Of a stretch of 64,000 nucleotides of DNA, positions 47,030 to 59,446 are shown piece by piece; position 1 is the first letter of the stretch; each line of letters begins with the position of its first letter. The notes beneath the pieces are model-generated. The model ran no database searches and was not told the origin of the DNA. It worked only from the letters and a program-made list of their open reading frames with translations. This DNA is from Aphis gossypii (taxonomy: Eukaryota > Arthropoda > Insecta > Hemiptera > Aphididae), in assembly GCF_020184175.1 (NCBI RefSeq), contig NW_026083026.1:124001-188000 (forward strand). The letters are read 5' to 3'. The translations under genes and the position numbers were made by a program.

Positions 47030-50000
47030 CAGTGGCGTAACTTCAAAATTTAGGCCCGGGAGCGAAATTTTCAACGGGCCCCTCTCATCCAAATAGGTAT
47101 ATAGGTAATATTAAAGAGATCAGAGGAGGTAGAATTGGTTTAACTAAAATTATTTTATAAATATTATTGCAAATTTTATTAATAGAGATTTTATCATTTT
47201 TTAATCATTTAATTAATAATAAATATTTAATATTAATTTAATAATTCATGTTCTAACCACGATCGTCATCCGTTGTCAAAATGTTTTTTATTAAAATAAA
47301 AAAAGAACAGAATCAAATATTTTAAAATCGTAAAATATATTAATAACAATTCGCCGTATGCGCTACTAGACGGGCAACTAAGAAAGGACTAAATAATAAT
47401 ACATTACAAGTTATTTGTCAACGTTGTTGTCGTGATCGACTCGCGCCGATAACGATACATGAAAACTATATATAACGTAATAATAAAAAATTATATATAA
47501 AAATATTAAGTAAGTGTATTGTCGTGGTCGGCCCGACGCACGGCGATAACACAAACAGACAATATTATTTAAACACGGACATACATGATATAATAATAAT
47601 AATAATATAACATATAAAATAATAAAATCACTACAATATTATATAGGTCCATATAAAAAAAAAAGAATAGAAATTTGATTTTCAAACGAACGTTTAAGTT
47701 GAATTATTTGGTTGACCAAATCTATTGTTAAATCATTTTCATAATGTTTTACTAAACAGGTAGTTAAATGTTTAAGTTCATCTTCATGCATTGAACATAT
47801 ATTAGTTGGAATTATTGAAGAAAAAAGTTTTATTACTTGGTTCATACCATTAAAACGGTGTTTAAGTTGTTCGATAATTATGTCCAAAGTACGATAATAG
47901 ATTTGTGTTTTAAAATATTGTTCAGCATCAAGGAGACGTTCATCGCTACTTAATTCATCAAAATATTTAGTAGCTTTTCTTTTTCTTATTTTAGTGAATG
48001 TTGGTTCAACTCCCCACGAAGTTGATATTTGTTTAGCTTCTTTGAACACTTCATCAAAGTTATCACGCATCTCTTTTATTTTATTTAGGGCTGTTTTAAG
48101 CAGTTCAAAAGCTTTAAGTAAGTCTATGTTCGATTTCTGCATCAATAGTGATACAATTTATAATGAATTAAGAATTTTAGTTTCAGTGACAATTATTAAA
48201 ATTACATCAAATTTTTGAAAATAGTTTTGAAGACCTGACGCTTTATCTTTTTCATCTTTATTTCGACCCATAAGTGAAATATATGCTAAAAGTTTTAAAA
48301 TATCTACGTAAAGCAAATTAAGCGCTTTTAAACAATAATTTCGTGAAGGCCATCGAGTAGTACACAATCTCTTGAGTGAAATAGCCACAGAACTTACGGA
48401 TTTTAAGTGTGCCCACCTTTTAATACTATTTGCAAAATACGAATAAAGACATTCAAGTTTTTCGTAAAAATTTTGAATTTCATTAATATTTTTAACCGAG
48501 TCATTAATTACAAGATTTAAATTATGAGCAGCACAATGTACGTATAATGCAAGTGGCTGAGTGTGTTTGATACGTGCTTGTAATCCACTATAAACACCAC
48601 TCATGTTAGCAGCTCCATCAAATCCAACCCCTCTTAATTTTTTTATATCAATTTTATTTTTTTCAAAATTATTGTATAGTTGCTGTTCCATTTCACTACT
48701 CGTTTGGCCCTCCATAACTTCAAACCCAATGAAACTTTCGTGTATAGCTATGTCAACTGGTTTATTTTCTTTATCATACATAACATTTACATAACGAAAT
48801 ATATGACTTTGTTGATCAATTTTAGATATGTCTTGTGTTGAGTCAGAAATATAGCTAAAAAACGGAGCTTTTCTTATTTCTTGTAAAATATTAAATTTAA
48901 CTTTTTCTCTTAGTGCTGTAATTATTTCATTTTGAATTGTAGGACTTAAATATTTTATGGTTCCTTTAGGTCTTTGGAGTAATTCTGTGAGTACTGGGTC
49001 ATATTTACCTAACAATTCGATTATTGCTAAAAACTTACCTTTACTTTCTGCCTCGTTATTTTCTCTGTGTCCACGAAATGGAATATCTTCAGTTGCGAGT
49101 GTCAACGTTGTAGTTATAATTCTATCCAATACCAGTTTCTAATAATTTGCTTCATCCCTGATTTGTTTTTCATGATTTTCGTTAATTGTGTTATGATTAA
49201 AATATGTTAAAATGTTAAAATTTATAAAATGTGTTATAATTAAAGGCCATACATGCCATTTTATGAGGTATAGATTTTTCATGCCTTTCAATTCCTCGTG
49301 ATGTATGGGTCCAATCATTAAATCCTCGAACCCATTCTTGGTGCTTAATATTATTGTTTCCGAAAAGCCAACAAGGTTGGCAGTAACATTTTTGGAGCTC
49401 TGGTGAATAGCAAAGCCACGATCGTAAAATACGCAGTCCAGCTTTTGATACTGTGTAATAAAATGATTCGTCAAAACATCGTCCACTCGCGTTACGATTG
49501 AAAGGACCACTTGGCCTACAAGGACCATTTTCAACAATAAATTTTTTGTCATCTACACTTAGAACTGATTTTTGTATATAATTAGCTATATCAGTAGGAT
49601 ACTGTTTTGTGCAAATGTTTTGCATATTTTTACTTAACAATATATCACAATCATCAGTATTGTTAATATTTTGATAAACATCGGTAACGTTATTTTTTCA
49701 GAGTATTCTTCTGGTATTTTAAGAACAGATGTAGCTATAATAGGATTTTCTGAAATAGATTCAACAGTTTTTTTCAAATAACTGTCCAATTTCGGAAGTT
49801 TAGCATCTTTTAATTTTTGTTCTATTATTTTTTTGCTCTTTTGTGCTCCACTCATAGGTTTACTCATTTTAAAATACGAATTTTTAAAAATTATGCACTT
49901 AAATAACACAATATGTTAAACTAAAATTGAATGCGACTGTACGAAAATCAAATCAAAATATATGCGATTGTCACCGACTGACCGACCGACCGACTACTAC

Positions 50001-50529
50001 AAACTTTACACACAAACTAAAAAAGATTAAAACACGAATAAAGATTTCAAATAATATCGAAACAATAATTTACTGATAACTATAAATTGATGACAGACAG
50101 TCGGTTGATGGCACAGTCTATTAATAAATATAATATAATATTGTATGCAGCATATAATATGCAAGGCATAAAACTCAACGTTTAATAGTAAAGATAAAAA
50201 TAAAAACTCCTATTGTTTTTTCTGTAGTATGGTACTTATGAACATTACGTAATATGTTGAATTTTGACATATAATGATATTATAATATATTATAATATTC
50301 ATATTCATGTTGTCTACTACATTATATAAAATTAAAATAATGATAATTTAAAATAATTCATAATTATTTTTTAAAAAAATGAATAGTTTAATAGTATAAT
50401 ATTATTATAATAAAAAAATAAAGTTTTTATTAAAAATAATTAATAGAAAAAAATTTTAATACTTCGGGCCCCTAAGTGAACGGGCCCGGGTGCGACTGCA
50501 CCCTCTGATCCCTCTTAGTTACGCCACTG
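47030..50529 (-). mobile_element. ZMYM1-like hAT with 8-bp target duplication
   Basis: Ends cagtggcgtaact (47030) and agttacgccactg (50529) form a perfect 13-bp inverted repeat, flanked by gatcacga at 47022-47029 and 50530-50537. G/C-rich blocks (ggcccggg, gggcccct) follow each end. It is inserted within the coding frame of a MULE transposase. Its own gene, on the minus strand, is broken and lacks the C-terminal dimerisation block. A GC-containing non-coding filler at 47097-47638 occupies that place. Confidence 0.95.
47639..49867 (-). pseudogene. ZMYM1-like hAT transposase, C-terminally truncated
   Basis: The start is at ATG 49865-49867 (MSKPMSGAQKSKK). The TTF-type zinc finger region follows after a frameshift: GPCRPSGPFNRN, then CYCQPCWLFG, GFNDWTH, HEKSIPH. 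A DUF4371-like catalytic part: PFRGHRENNE, YISDSTQDIS (first Asp), RGVGFDGAANMSG (second Asp), HCAAHNLNLV and CTTRWPSR. A further 168-residue piece is 47639-48145. The LPVSVAxAERSFS-type dimerisation block is absent. Frameshifts near 49680, 49200 and 48150 add to the damage. Confidence 0.9.
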
Positions 50530-51426
50530 GATCACGATAATAATATTATCGGATTTTCAACAACTTCTAACTTAACGGTTTTATGTGATTCAAATACAAT
50601 ATACGTTGACGGTACTTTTAAAAGTTGTCCCAAGTATTTTTTACAAATCTTTACGATTCACGCACTTGTGAATGAAATGTATGTTCCACTAGTTTTTTTT
50701 TTATTGCCAAATAAGTAAACCAAATCTTATTTTTATTCTTTTAAGTATACGGTGGATCAGTGTACAATTGTTGGTTTAACATTTTCCCCAAAATATATTT
50801 TTATTGACTTTGAAAAATCTATACATAATGCCGCGCAACAAGTTTGGCCAGAAATAAATATTAAAGGTTGTCGTTTTCACCTTGGCCAAAGTTGGTGGAG
50901 AAAAATACAATGTCTTGGCTTAAGTTCAAATTATAAAAAACGAAATTCGGAGGAAAGTAATTTTTTAAAATTTTTTTTTGATTTACCATTTTTAAGTCCG
51001 AAAGATGTTTACGATTGTTTCATTGAAGATATTATGCCAAAGCTTCCTACAAATGAAAATTTAAAATTATTTACTGATTATATTTTAAAAACATACATTG
51101 TATCAGATTCTACATTCCCGCCTAATCTTTGGGCTGAATTTTCGACTATATCTAATCGTACAACAAATAGTTGTGAATCATTTCACGCGAAGCTGAATAG
51201 TTTATTTTATACTTCTCATCCAAATATTTATATTTTTATTGATGCACTCAAAGAAATCCAATCTAATACATATATTCAAATAAGAAGTAAAGAACTGTGC
51301 AAAAAATCAAAACATAATATAGAAAAGGAGAATATACTAAGAGAACAAATGACGAAGTACAAAAATAATAAAATCAGTAGACTTGACTTTATTAAGCTCG
51401 TATCATTAAAATATTTACCCGTTTAA

Positions 51427-51599
51427 TAGGTATCAAGAGTATTATTTATCTATTATTATTATTGACAAAATTAATTATTATAAATTATTATATTATGTAT
51501 TATTTATTCAAAAATTGATTACCTATTATTATTAATTTAGACAATAGGTATTAATTACTAGAAGAATTATTAATTTACCAGGGAAAATATTTACTATAA
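51427..51599. other. AT-rich non-coding
   Basis: Three-prime flank of the MULE gene; no feature is recognised. Confidence 0.4.
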
Positions 51600-51615
51600 C
51601 TATTTATATTTACAA

Positions 51616-51726
51616 GGGACTCAGTTTACCTCTTACATTTTTTTACGAGGGACTCAATTTACCTATGACTAAATTTTTGGTGGGACTCAGTTTACCTAAA
51701 AATAATAATATGGGACTCAATTTACC
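51616..51726 (+). repeat. Four copies of gggactcartttacc at ~30-33-bp spacing
   Basis: Copies begin at 51616, 51649, 51682 and 51712, two with cag and two with caa in the middle. The spacing is close to three helical turns. Spacers are unrelated AT-rich sequence, so this is a motif array and not a simple tandem repeat. It lies 190 bp downstream of the MULE frame and could be a subterminal binding array of that or another transposon. Confidence 0.85.
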
Positions 51727-52844
51727 AAAGAAGCGAGTGTTAGAAGCACTGTGATAGGTTGTTAGCTGTCATCAGCGCTCCCGTGGCAACAAACATGCGC
51801 AAAAAAAAACGAGTTTTGGTCGGCGAGTGGTTCACTCTTAGGTGGAATAGAGTATAGTATGTGGAGCTTAAGGCCATAAAATCATGTAATTATTTAGATA
51901 TACAAATTATATTTTATGATATTCTAGTTTAATATAATTAGTTTGTATTCTTATATTTAGTTATTTTTAAGAATTGTTTTGTTATTTATGTTATTATTAA
52001 TCCAAAGAAATATATATATATATATTATATAAAAGTAAATAAATTAGTCTTAGTGCATGCATTGAATTGCTTAAATATTATTTTAATTAAATTTTAAATT
52101 TTAATTAATATTCTATTATCAATAAGATACCTCTCCTATTTTCATTCTAGAATTAAAATAGTGCCAACGAGACCTGATGGTTACCAATTGTTTTTAATTT
52201 TATGATTTTCCCGTAAGAATTAAATAAACTAACGTTTAATAATAAAATTAAATGGCAAAATATACTCAATTATATGAGGGAATATTGAGTGGTTTTATTC
52301 TATTTTTGGCGCAACATTTAGACAAATATTAAGCACTGTCACTTGTAATATTTTACTTTTTAACAGTCTGTTCTGAAGTTCAGTAAATACTTGTTTTCCT
52401 TTGTTTCTTTGAGCAATTACGTTGCAAATATAAATTAACTGTTTTCGTATTTGTGATCAAATATTGTATCGTGAAAATGCCATCTTTAAGCTATAAAGTG
52501 AAAGAACGAAAGCAGCAGTTCAGCCAAATGTAGTAATCAAAGCTGTTCTTCATTTCAGAGATAGGATAATCTTTGAAGATAACGGTGAAAAAAGTAAGTG
52601 AATTGCGTACTCTAATTTTTAATAATTATATATTTATTTATTATTTTACAATGATGTTTGTCTTTGTGTGTGTATGTACAGTATAACTTGTCGAAATAAT
52701 GCAATTTAAAACTTCAGGGATGGCATGACTAAATGAATATCTTTAGTGCATTTTAAAGTCAAAAGTAAAGTTCAGATTAGTTTTAAAAAAATTGTGAAAA
52801 ACAAAAAAGTGACGGTAAAACGGGAAATTTTACCCAAAAACAGT
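51727..52844. other. Non-coding interval with a possible element end
   Basis: The part at 51768-51870 is GC-richer and contains gcgctcccgtggcaacaaac, partly like the reverse of sequence beside P-type element no. 1 (gcgctcccgatgtttgttg at 33845). It also has atagagtatagtatg, like the arm of the small element at 8678-8787. The rest is AT-rich. Confidence 0.35.
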
Positions 52845-52985
52845 AACCTAACCTAACCCCGGGGCATGGCAGAAACCTAAGGGTGCCCCATTAGAAATTC
52901 TACCAAATAGGCGTCCGAACTAGGCCTTCGGGCCTACTCCCGGACTTAATACGCCATACGAAATAATAATAATAATAATAATAAT
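52845..52985 (+). mobile_element. LINE-like 3' end with (aat)n tail, 5'-truncated
   Basis: The sequence ggcatggcagaaacctaagg...gccttcgggcctactcccgg...atacgccatacg ends in (aat)n at 52962-52984. Compact GC-richer 3' ends followed by a short-unit microsatellite are typical of several arthropod non-LTR families. No coding part is left. Confidence 0.45.
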
Positions 52986-53001
52986 TGTCGCATTATAAAA
53001 C

Positions 53002-53560
53002 ATGGACACTGCCATTAAGTGTTTATATTGTGATAAGATCTTTGCTCAGCGTAAATCGCTGTACGTGCATTGTCGGAAATTTCACGACACAGATGTAGTA
53101 CCAGTGAAAGATTTGCAATGTGGAGTATGTCAAAAAGGTTTTTCAACCCCTAAAACATTGAGTGTACATATAAAAAAGTTCCATAATGAAATTATTACAA
53201 ACAAAACCAAAAAAAATCAAACGAGAATAATTTGCCCCTATGACAAGTGTGTAGTCGAATTATTTACATTTGTTAAACAAAGACAGCATTTGTGTGATGT
53301 GCATGGCTTTGATGTGGAATTGGAAAATATTAATTTTTGTGATATCTCAGGTAAAAATTGGGAACTATTTAGTATTTACCAGTATTCCTATATCATCATT
53401 CATCATAGTTTTTAATTACAGAATTTGATTCTTGGAAACGAGAAATGGAACAACGGACATCAACAATGTACATACTTGATAGAGCTGCATCAGAACTAAG
53501 TGATGGAAATACAAGGCAATTTTACTATTGCCATCGCTCTAAAATGCAACTCAGGGCATC
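53002..53560 (+). pseudogene. MULE-type gene start with C2H2 fingers
   Basis: ATG 53002 opens MDTAIKCLYCDKIFAQRKS; finger CLYC...HCRKFH is followed by CGVCQKGFSTPKTLSVHIKKFH and a CPYDKC...HLCDVHG finger, so three C2H2-type fingers. An intron (gtaaaa near 53351 to tttttaattacag at 53421) precedes an exon with FDSWKREMEQRTS and FYYCHRSKMQ, the conserved opening of the MULE family seen at 62.5-64 kb. The frame then ends abruptly near 53550 where the opposite-strand copy begins. Confidence 0.65.
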
Positions 53561-54520
53561 CTGACCCAAATTCATCCACAGTTAATAAAGTGTACAGTTG
53601 GATATCATAAGCATTTGTTCCGTGGGTACCATCTATGCATATTTTTTCTGAACCAAATTTAATAATTTGTTGAGCTTGGAAATTTGTCATCAAGACTAGA
53701 GCAAAGTCAGCTTTGTCTAAATAAGCGTCAGATTCATTTTGATTTTTGTAATATAATACTGGACATTCAGCTTCATGACTTTTCATTTCAGTGACCCATA
53801 GTTTTACGCTAATACTATCATTTGAATCTCGTTTTGTTGCACAATATATGTTAAAATTACGTGCTATATTATACAAATCTTGACGTTCCAAGAGACATGA
53901 ACGATTAAAAGTATCTGGAGATATTTCAGCCTCTCAAATAGCATCTAACACACGATTAAAAGTAACTCCCTCCTTTAGTTTTCCTAAATACATTTATATT
54001 ATTTTATAATAAAATATTGAATAAATATTACACTGTTTTTGGGTATTTATGTTATCTTCAAAATCAGAGTTTAAAAAATAACATAGACATAAAATTAAAA
54101 TTAAATATAAGACACCAAAGACTGATTAAAAGTATGCAGGTAGAATCAATTAAAATAATAATTGAATTAAATGGTCCCAAATATTATATTTAACTCATTG
54201 TTGATTAATACTTCAAATAAAAAGTAGCACTCACCAGCAATAATTGTTCTTGTCTCATTATCCAATTGAATTAGACCAATTTCTAGTTCATGCCCACAGT
54301 GAGTTTTGGAAATATTTGGAAATATTAACTTTTAGCAACGATGGACATGCTTGTTCAATTTTATTACTACCCATAGCTCTATCAAGTAAGTACATTGTTG
54401 ATGTCCGTTGTTCCATTTCTCGTTTCCAAGAATCAAATTCTGTAATTAAAAACCAAAGGGGTAAATTATTCTCGTTTGATTTTTTTTGATTTTCTTTGTA
54501 TCAGTTTTATCATGGGATTT
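53545..54520 (-). pseudogene. Inverted MULE copy, catalytic fragment
   Basis: Read leftward: a shortened piece of the same exon (EFDSWKREMEQRTSTMY at about 54440-54375) preceded by the same intron end, then ACPSLLKVNISKY and LIQLDNETRTIIAG to a gt near 54235. After an intron, GVTFNRVLDAI, RQDLYNIARNFNIYC, LVLMTNFQAQQIIKFG and the catalytic KICIDGTHGTNAY (first Asp) ending near 53560. The rest of the catalytic domain is missing. The overlap with 53423-53484 in opposite orientation makes an inverted repeat. Confidence 0.7.
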
Positions 54521-54929
54521 ATATTAATACAGTAGGTTTCCGTATTCAGTGTAGCACAATTGTAGACTTTAAAAGAAACATACATATTGTCCATCACTTC
54601 ATAGTACAAAACAACCTATAAGTTAAAAGATTAAAGCCAACCAAGTAACAACATTTTAAATACATAAATTTATTTAAGCATACATCATAAGCTGCTCCGC
54701 TCCTATGCCAAATAAAAATAATTAATAATTCCTTAGGTTAACCTGTGCTGACTACACAGTACGCACCAATGTGCAGAAGAAATGTACTTTTTATATAAAA
54801 TGAATTTGATTTATTATGCACAATACATAAAACAGAAGTATATAATATTAATATATATAATTAAGAAAAATGAAAAAAATTAACACCAAATTTTAACAGA
54901 ATATAAAATAAATAATAATGGGATGGCTT
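54521..54929. other. Non-coding interval
   Basis: AT-rich; nothing recognised. Confidence 0.4.
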
Positions 54930-55211
54930 TTATTTTCGTCTTGGGACTTGTTTTAGGCCAATCACTGATATGTCCTTTGATTTCAATGAGTGTTGAATGA
55001 GGAAAGAAGTCTTTAATAAAAAATATTTTAATATATAATAACCTGCCACGATGGTAAATATTTTATATTTAACAAACGCTGTTTTGTCACCTTGTCTGCC
55101 TTCCATATTTAGGTATCCAGCTACACGGTTTTGCATTATTATCTTCATCGCCATGTAAGTTGACCGTTTGACATCAAATGATTTTGCATCCCTCAGCAAA
55201 ATTTGAGCCTA
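54930..55211 (-). CDS. Possible exon, weak DUF4806-like pattern
   Basis: An 89-residue frame starts MLRDAKSFDVKRSTYMAMKI and includes GYLNMEGRQGDKTAFVKYKI, reminiscent of the N-x-x-G-x-x-GK-x-x-F pattern of DUF4806 proteins common in aphids. The region after TIVAGYYILKYF reads like run-on from an intron (a gt at ...TIVAG|gt). If so the exon is about 50 residues. Neighbouring exons were not found before the P-type element begins at 55879. Confidence 0.25.
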
Positions 55212-55878
55212 AATAAAATATAAAATTATTATTATTTTTTTTTTTAAACCAATTAATAAAGTAATATAATATACCAATGTTCCAATAGTTTAATAATAGA
55301 CTTTTTTCTGTAGACCGATAAGCTTATTTGTAACTAAAAATTTAATTAATAATACTAATAGTATTATGACAAATAATTTGGACTTATGGAGAATATAGTA
55401 AGCATATCTCGTGCTTAGAAAGCAATAAAGCTTTCTTTTGGGGATATTCTTCGATCATTTGAATAGCCAAATAATATTAAAATGTTATAATATGAGAAAT
55501 TCGAGTGTTAGATTGAAAGGTCCTCAACGAATGTGTGTAACGATATTAATAAATAATAAATATTAATATAATAGTTTTAAAAAATATTTACCTGATTGAT
55601 TGAATGTCCAAGAGCCTTCCGCCTACGTAGGAATTTATAATATAATATAATATAATACTGCAGAGTATACAGGAACGTGAAAAAGTAACGAAGTCGAACA
55701 CTCAATACGGAATAACCAAAATAAGAACTATTTAGTCTGCAGAAAGACAAAGGAGTGCACAACGAGGACGGTGCGCGTTGATGGCTTCGCGGGCTTCGGT
55801 AAACAGATAACGCTATACCGACTACGTGCAGCCGTATCACAGAATAGATTAAATCAGAAGGGACACTTTCAATGTAAA
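55212..55878. other. Non-coding interval
   Basis: AT-rich with a GC-richer patch at 55740-55860. A minus-strand 87-residue frame there has no motif and is considered chance. Confidence 0.4.
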
Positions 55879-56086
55879 CAAAAACGTGGCGGCCATGTTC
55901 CCGTTGGCTACTTTTATCAATTAAGTGTTATCAGGTAAAAAACTGTTATCATAGTTCATAATTTAAGGTTACTAAAAAAAACAAGCATTTGTTACACGTT
56001 TTTTAGCACGTTTTACGTTTAAACTGCTCAGTTGTGGTTTGTGTTTTTTCGAAGAACATTGTGTTTAATATCTACATTTTGTTAAA

Positions 56087-59000
56087 ATGTCTCGTAAAAG
56101 TGGATATTCATTCAAATGTATTATAAAATCATGCGGGGAAATGAAAACTCAAAAAGATTCAATTAGTTTTTTTTCTTTTCCTAAAGATCCTGCTCGGTAA
56201 GTATTTTGTTTTATAATAATGTTAAGTATGAAACAAGTCAATGGTACTTGTTAAATTTACAATATAATGTTACACAATTAAACACCTAATGTTCTTGGTC
56301 TAATAAACAATAAGACAGATCTATTATACTGAGAAAACAAAATTAAAACAGAACTGTGTACAATATATAACTAGTACCTAGTCAATTGTGTTTTGTAGTA
56401 TAAACAAGCTATTTTTTGTTACATTTTTTAGGTGTGAAATTTGGTTAGAACGCTGTCAACTGCCAGCTGACACTCTATCCCAAAAGAATGTAAAATTATG
56501 TGGAAAACATTTTGAAAAAATTATGTTTTTAAACTTCTTAGAGAACAGGTTAAAACCAGATGCTATACCTACACTATTTCCAGGTATATAAGAATTAATA
56601 TGACATTCAGCAGCAATAATATTTTCAAATAACCTTTTTTTTTATATTCAGATAATTGTGACGTGAGTACTACAGACTTGTCTAGTGAGAAAGTTAGAAC
56701 CTCTACCAGTTCGAGTAATACTGTGTCTTGTGGCTCAAATACTCCACTAAACATTAGTGATGATCCTGGTAAATATATTTTTATATTTATTTTAAAATTT
56801 GTTATTATTGCTAACTTTATACATTATTAGGTTCTTCAAAATCATGTACCACAGTAGCATATGGTAACAATGAAATACTGGCTCTTCCATTACCTGGTTC
56901 ACCTGGTAAGTTAATATGATTTCCATTTAGATCCATTTTTAAGAATTATTTAATATAATATTCTTAAATTTTGTGTAGTAGTACCTGATAGTATTGACTA
57001 CGCTATTTCTCCTGGAATATCATCGTTTTCTAGTGAAAAATCTACATATTTAGATTCTCCTTCAGATTTCACAAGTTCCAGTAAGATTTAATCAAACAAT
57101 TTTACTAAACTGTTTATTTACAATTTACTATGTGCTAATTAAAATTATATGAATATGATTTAGGTTCTTCAAAAGGTTGCCAAACTCTAGAATCTTGGTC
57201 TGAGAAAACACCCAGAAAAGTTTTGTTACGGCAACAATTGAAGATTGAAAAAGAAGCTCGTCTCAAAGCTGAAAAAACTATCCTGGCCTTGAGCAATCAG
57301 CTAAGTGAGTTTAATACTGTTGAAAATTTACTCTCATTGTGTGAACAACATTTATCACCCGCTGTACTAACGATTGTGAAATCTAATCTAATGTGCAAAA
57401 CAAGAAACCCTCATGGATACAGGTACACAAATGATATGAAGCAATTAGCGTTAACAATCTACTTCTTAGGCCCATCTGTGTATAGATTTTTGAAAAGTAT
57501 CTTAAGTCTACTTTCAGTTAGAACTTTAAGAAGAGTTACTTCAAAATATGAACTGATTCCTGGGTTAAATGATTTTTTATTTGATTTTGTAAAATTCAAA
57601 ATGTCTACCTTTAAAACTGAGGCCCTTGACTGCATCTTATGTGCTGATGAAATGTCCTTAAAAACTCATTTGTATTATTCATTTCCCAAAGATGAAATTA
57701 TAGGATTTCATCAGACAAATCTCACTAAAACTTATGAGGCAGCCAAGTATGCATTAGTTTTAATGATAAGGGGAATTAATGTTACGTGGAAGCAGCCAGT
57801 AGCATACTTTTTTGTGTCCGGAAGCTGCCGTAGCCTAGATTTAAGTGATATTATAATGTCTACTATAAAAAAATTGTTAAACATATCTTTAAATGTTAGA
57901 GCATTTGTCACTGACCAAGGCTCAAATTTTGTTAGCTTCAGTAAAAGTGTGTATGTTAGCCCACAGCGCCCTTATTTTACTGTTGATGGCAAAGAGATTG
58001 TGTATTTGTTTGATCCGCCACATTTATTAAAGTCCACTCGTAACATGTTTTTCAAACATAATTTTAGTATTGATGATGAACTTACTGATAATAAATATAT
58101 TATACAATTTTACAATGTGGACAGCAAACTTAATTTAAGATTGGCACCTAAGCTTACTCATGCTCACATAAATCCTGGGCCTTTTGAAAAAATGCGAGTG
58201 TATTTGGCAGCCCAGGTTTTTAGCCAATCGGTAGCTGCTGGAATGAACACTCACTTAGAATTGGGTAAATTACCATTAGAAGCCAAATGTACAATTAATT
58301 TTATAGATAAAATGGATAAACTTTTTGATATTTTTAATTCGTGTAAAGTACCAAATAGCAAATCCTACAGAAGACCTTTTAAAAATACATCAATGTAAAT
58401 AGAACATCTTTCTATGATGCTTTCATTTTTTAAAAAAATTAAAGTTATTTCCAAGGCAAATGGTACTGATGTAACTAGCAGGGTGAATTTTATAAACGGT
58501 TGGCTAATATCCATTAATGGGCTGTTAAAGTTGTGGATTTTAATAAATGAATCAACCAGACATCCCAGTGATTATGTTTTATTTACCAACCGTTTAAATC
58601 AGGACTGTTTAGAAAATTTATTCGGTATGTTTCGCAATAAGAATGGAAACATCGAAATCCTACTCCTGTTCAATTTTATATAGCTTTTCGGAATTTGTTT
58701 TGTTTAAATTACTTTCAACATTCGCCCAATGCTAATTGTATTAAAGACATTAATGACATTTTGTGTCATATCAATCCTCAAGAAGTCGGTCCCACCAACG
58801 TTGTGTTGCCAGAACCTTCATCAAGAGGTACATATTTTAATTTTCAAATTGGTACTGTTGACTATAGGCACTTAAATTTACCTGAAAAAAATGCCTTACA
58901 TTATGTTTGTGGTTATTTGTATAGTAAGTGTTTAAGTCAACATTCCTGTGATTTATGTATTAAGTATGGCAGGTCCCAAACAAATTTAGATCAAGCATTT

Positions 59001-59338
59001 TTATTATGTTATTTTAAATCATATACAAATACTGCACAGACGACTTACGGTAATCTTCAAATGCCCGAAAATGATTTTTATGAATACATATATGAGCTTG
59101 AAAACATATTTATTGAAAGATTTCCTATGTTTGCAATTGCTAAAGGAGTAGCTTATAAATTAAATGAATTTTTATGTAATGTACCTTTTAAGCACCCATG
59201 TCCAAATTTTGATTATGTTTATTTAATTAAGTTATTTGTAAGGTTTAGAATATTTTCCTCTGTTAAGTTTTAAATAGAGAATTGGTTTCAGAACGCCAAT
59301 TTAAAAATAGAAAACTAACTATAATAAAACATGTATGA
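56087..59338 (+). pseudogene. THAP9-like P-element transposase no. 3
   Basis: Exons with GT-AG borders: 56087-56196, 56432-56583, 56652-56768, 56831-56906, 56979-57080, 57164 onward. Exons 1-2 encode a THAP C2CH finger (FKCIIKSCGEMK, CEIWLERCQLP, LCGKHFE). A coiled coil (RQQLKIEKEARLKAEK) precedes the catalytic part: ILCADEMSLK, RAFVTDQGSNF, FDPPHLLKSTRN, RVYLAAQVFSQSVA and NQDCLENLFGMFRNKNG, retaining all acidic positions. The C-terminus has YVCGYLYSKCLSQHSCDLC. Breaks: TAA at 58396-58398, a frameshift near 58650-58690 and one near 59270. It is otherwise full length. Confidence 0.93.
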
Positions 59339-59415
59339 TTAATGATGATATAATGTAATGTGCATCATATTTTAAGAAAAATTTTGTTAATTGTTATACT
59401 TTGTTATTGATTTTG

Positions 59416-59446
<31 letters not shown>

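Larger units (their letters stand above)
46605..51426 (+). pseudogene. FLYWCH/MULE transposase split by a hAT
   Basis: Left part 46605-47029: RWTCSLSTCKCYLKI with FEDHKHNKLDEKT, a FLYWCH-type finger, then HEVLNKIIIKTNTEEPFLMV. There is no in-frame ATG at the start; the first codon is GTG, so a spliced upstream start is likely. Right part resumes at 50530 with GFSTTSNLTVLCDS, the first catalytic Asp in IYVDGTFKSCP, an intron-like gap (about 50716-50745), IFIDFEKSIHNA (second Asp), GCRFHLGQSWWRK (C/H), and NRTTNSCESFHAKLN (candidate Glu). The hAT at 47030-50529 sits in codon phase with its 8-bp duplication. Confidence 0.85.
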
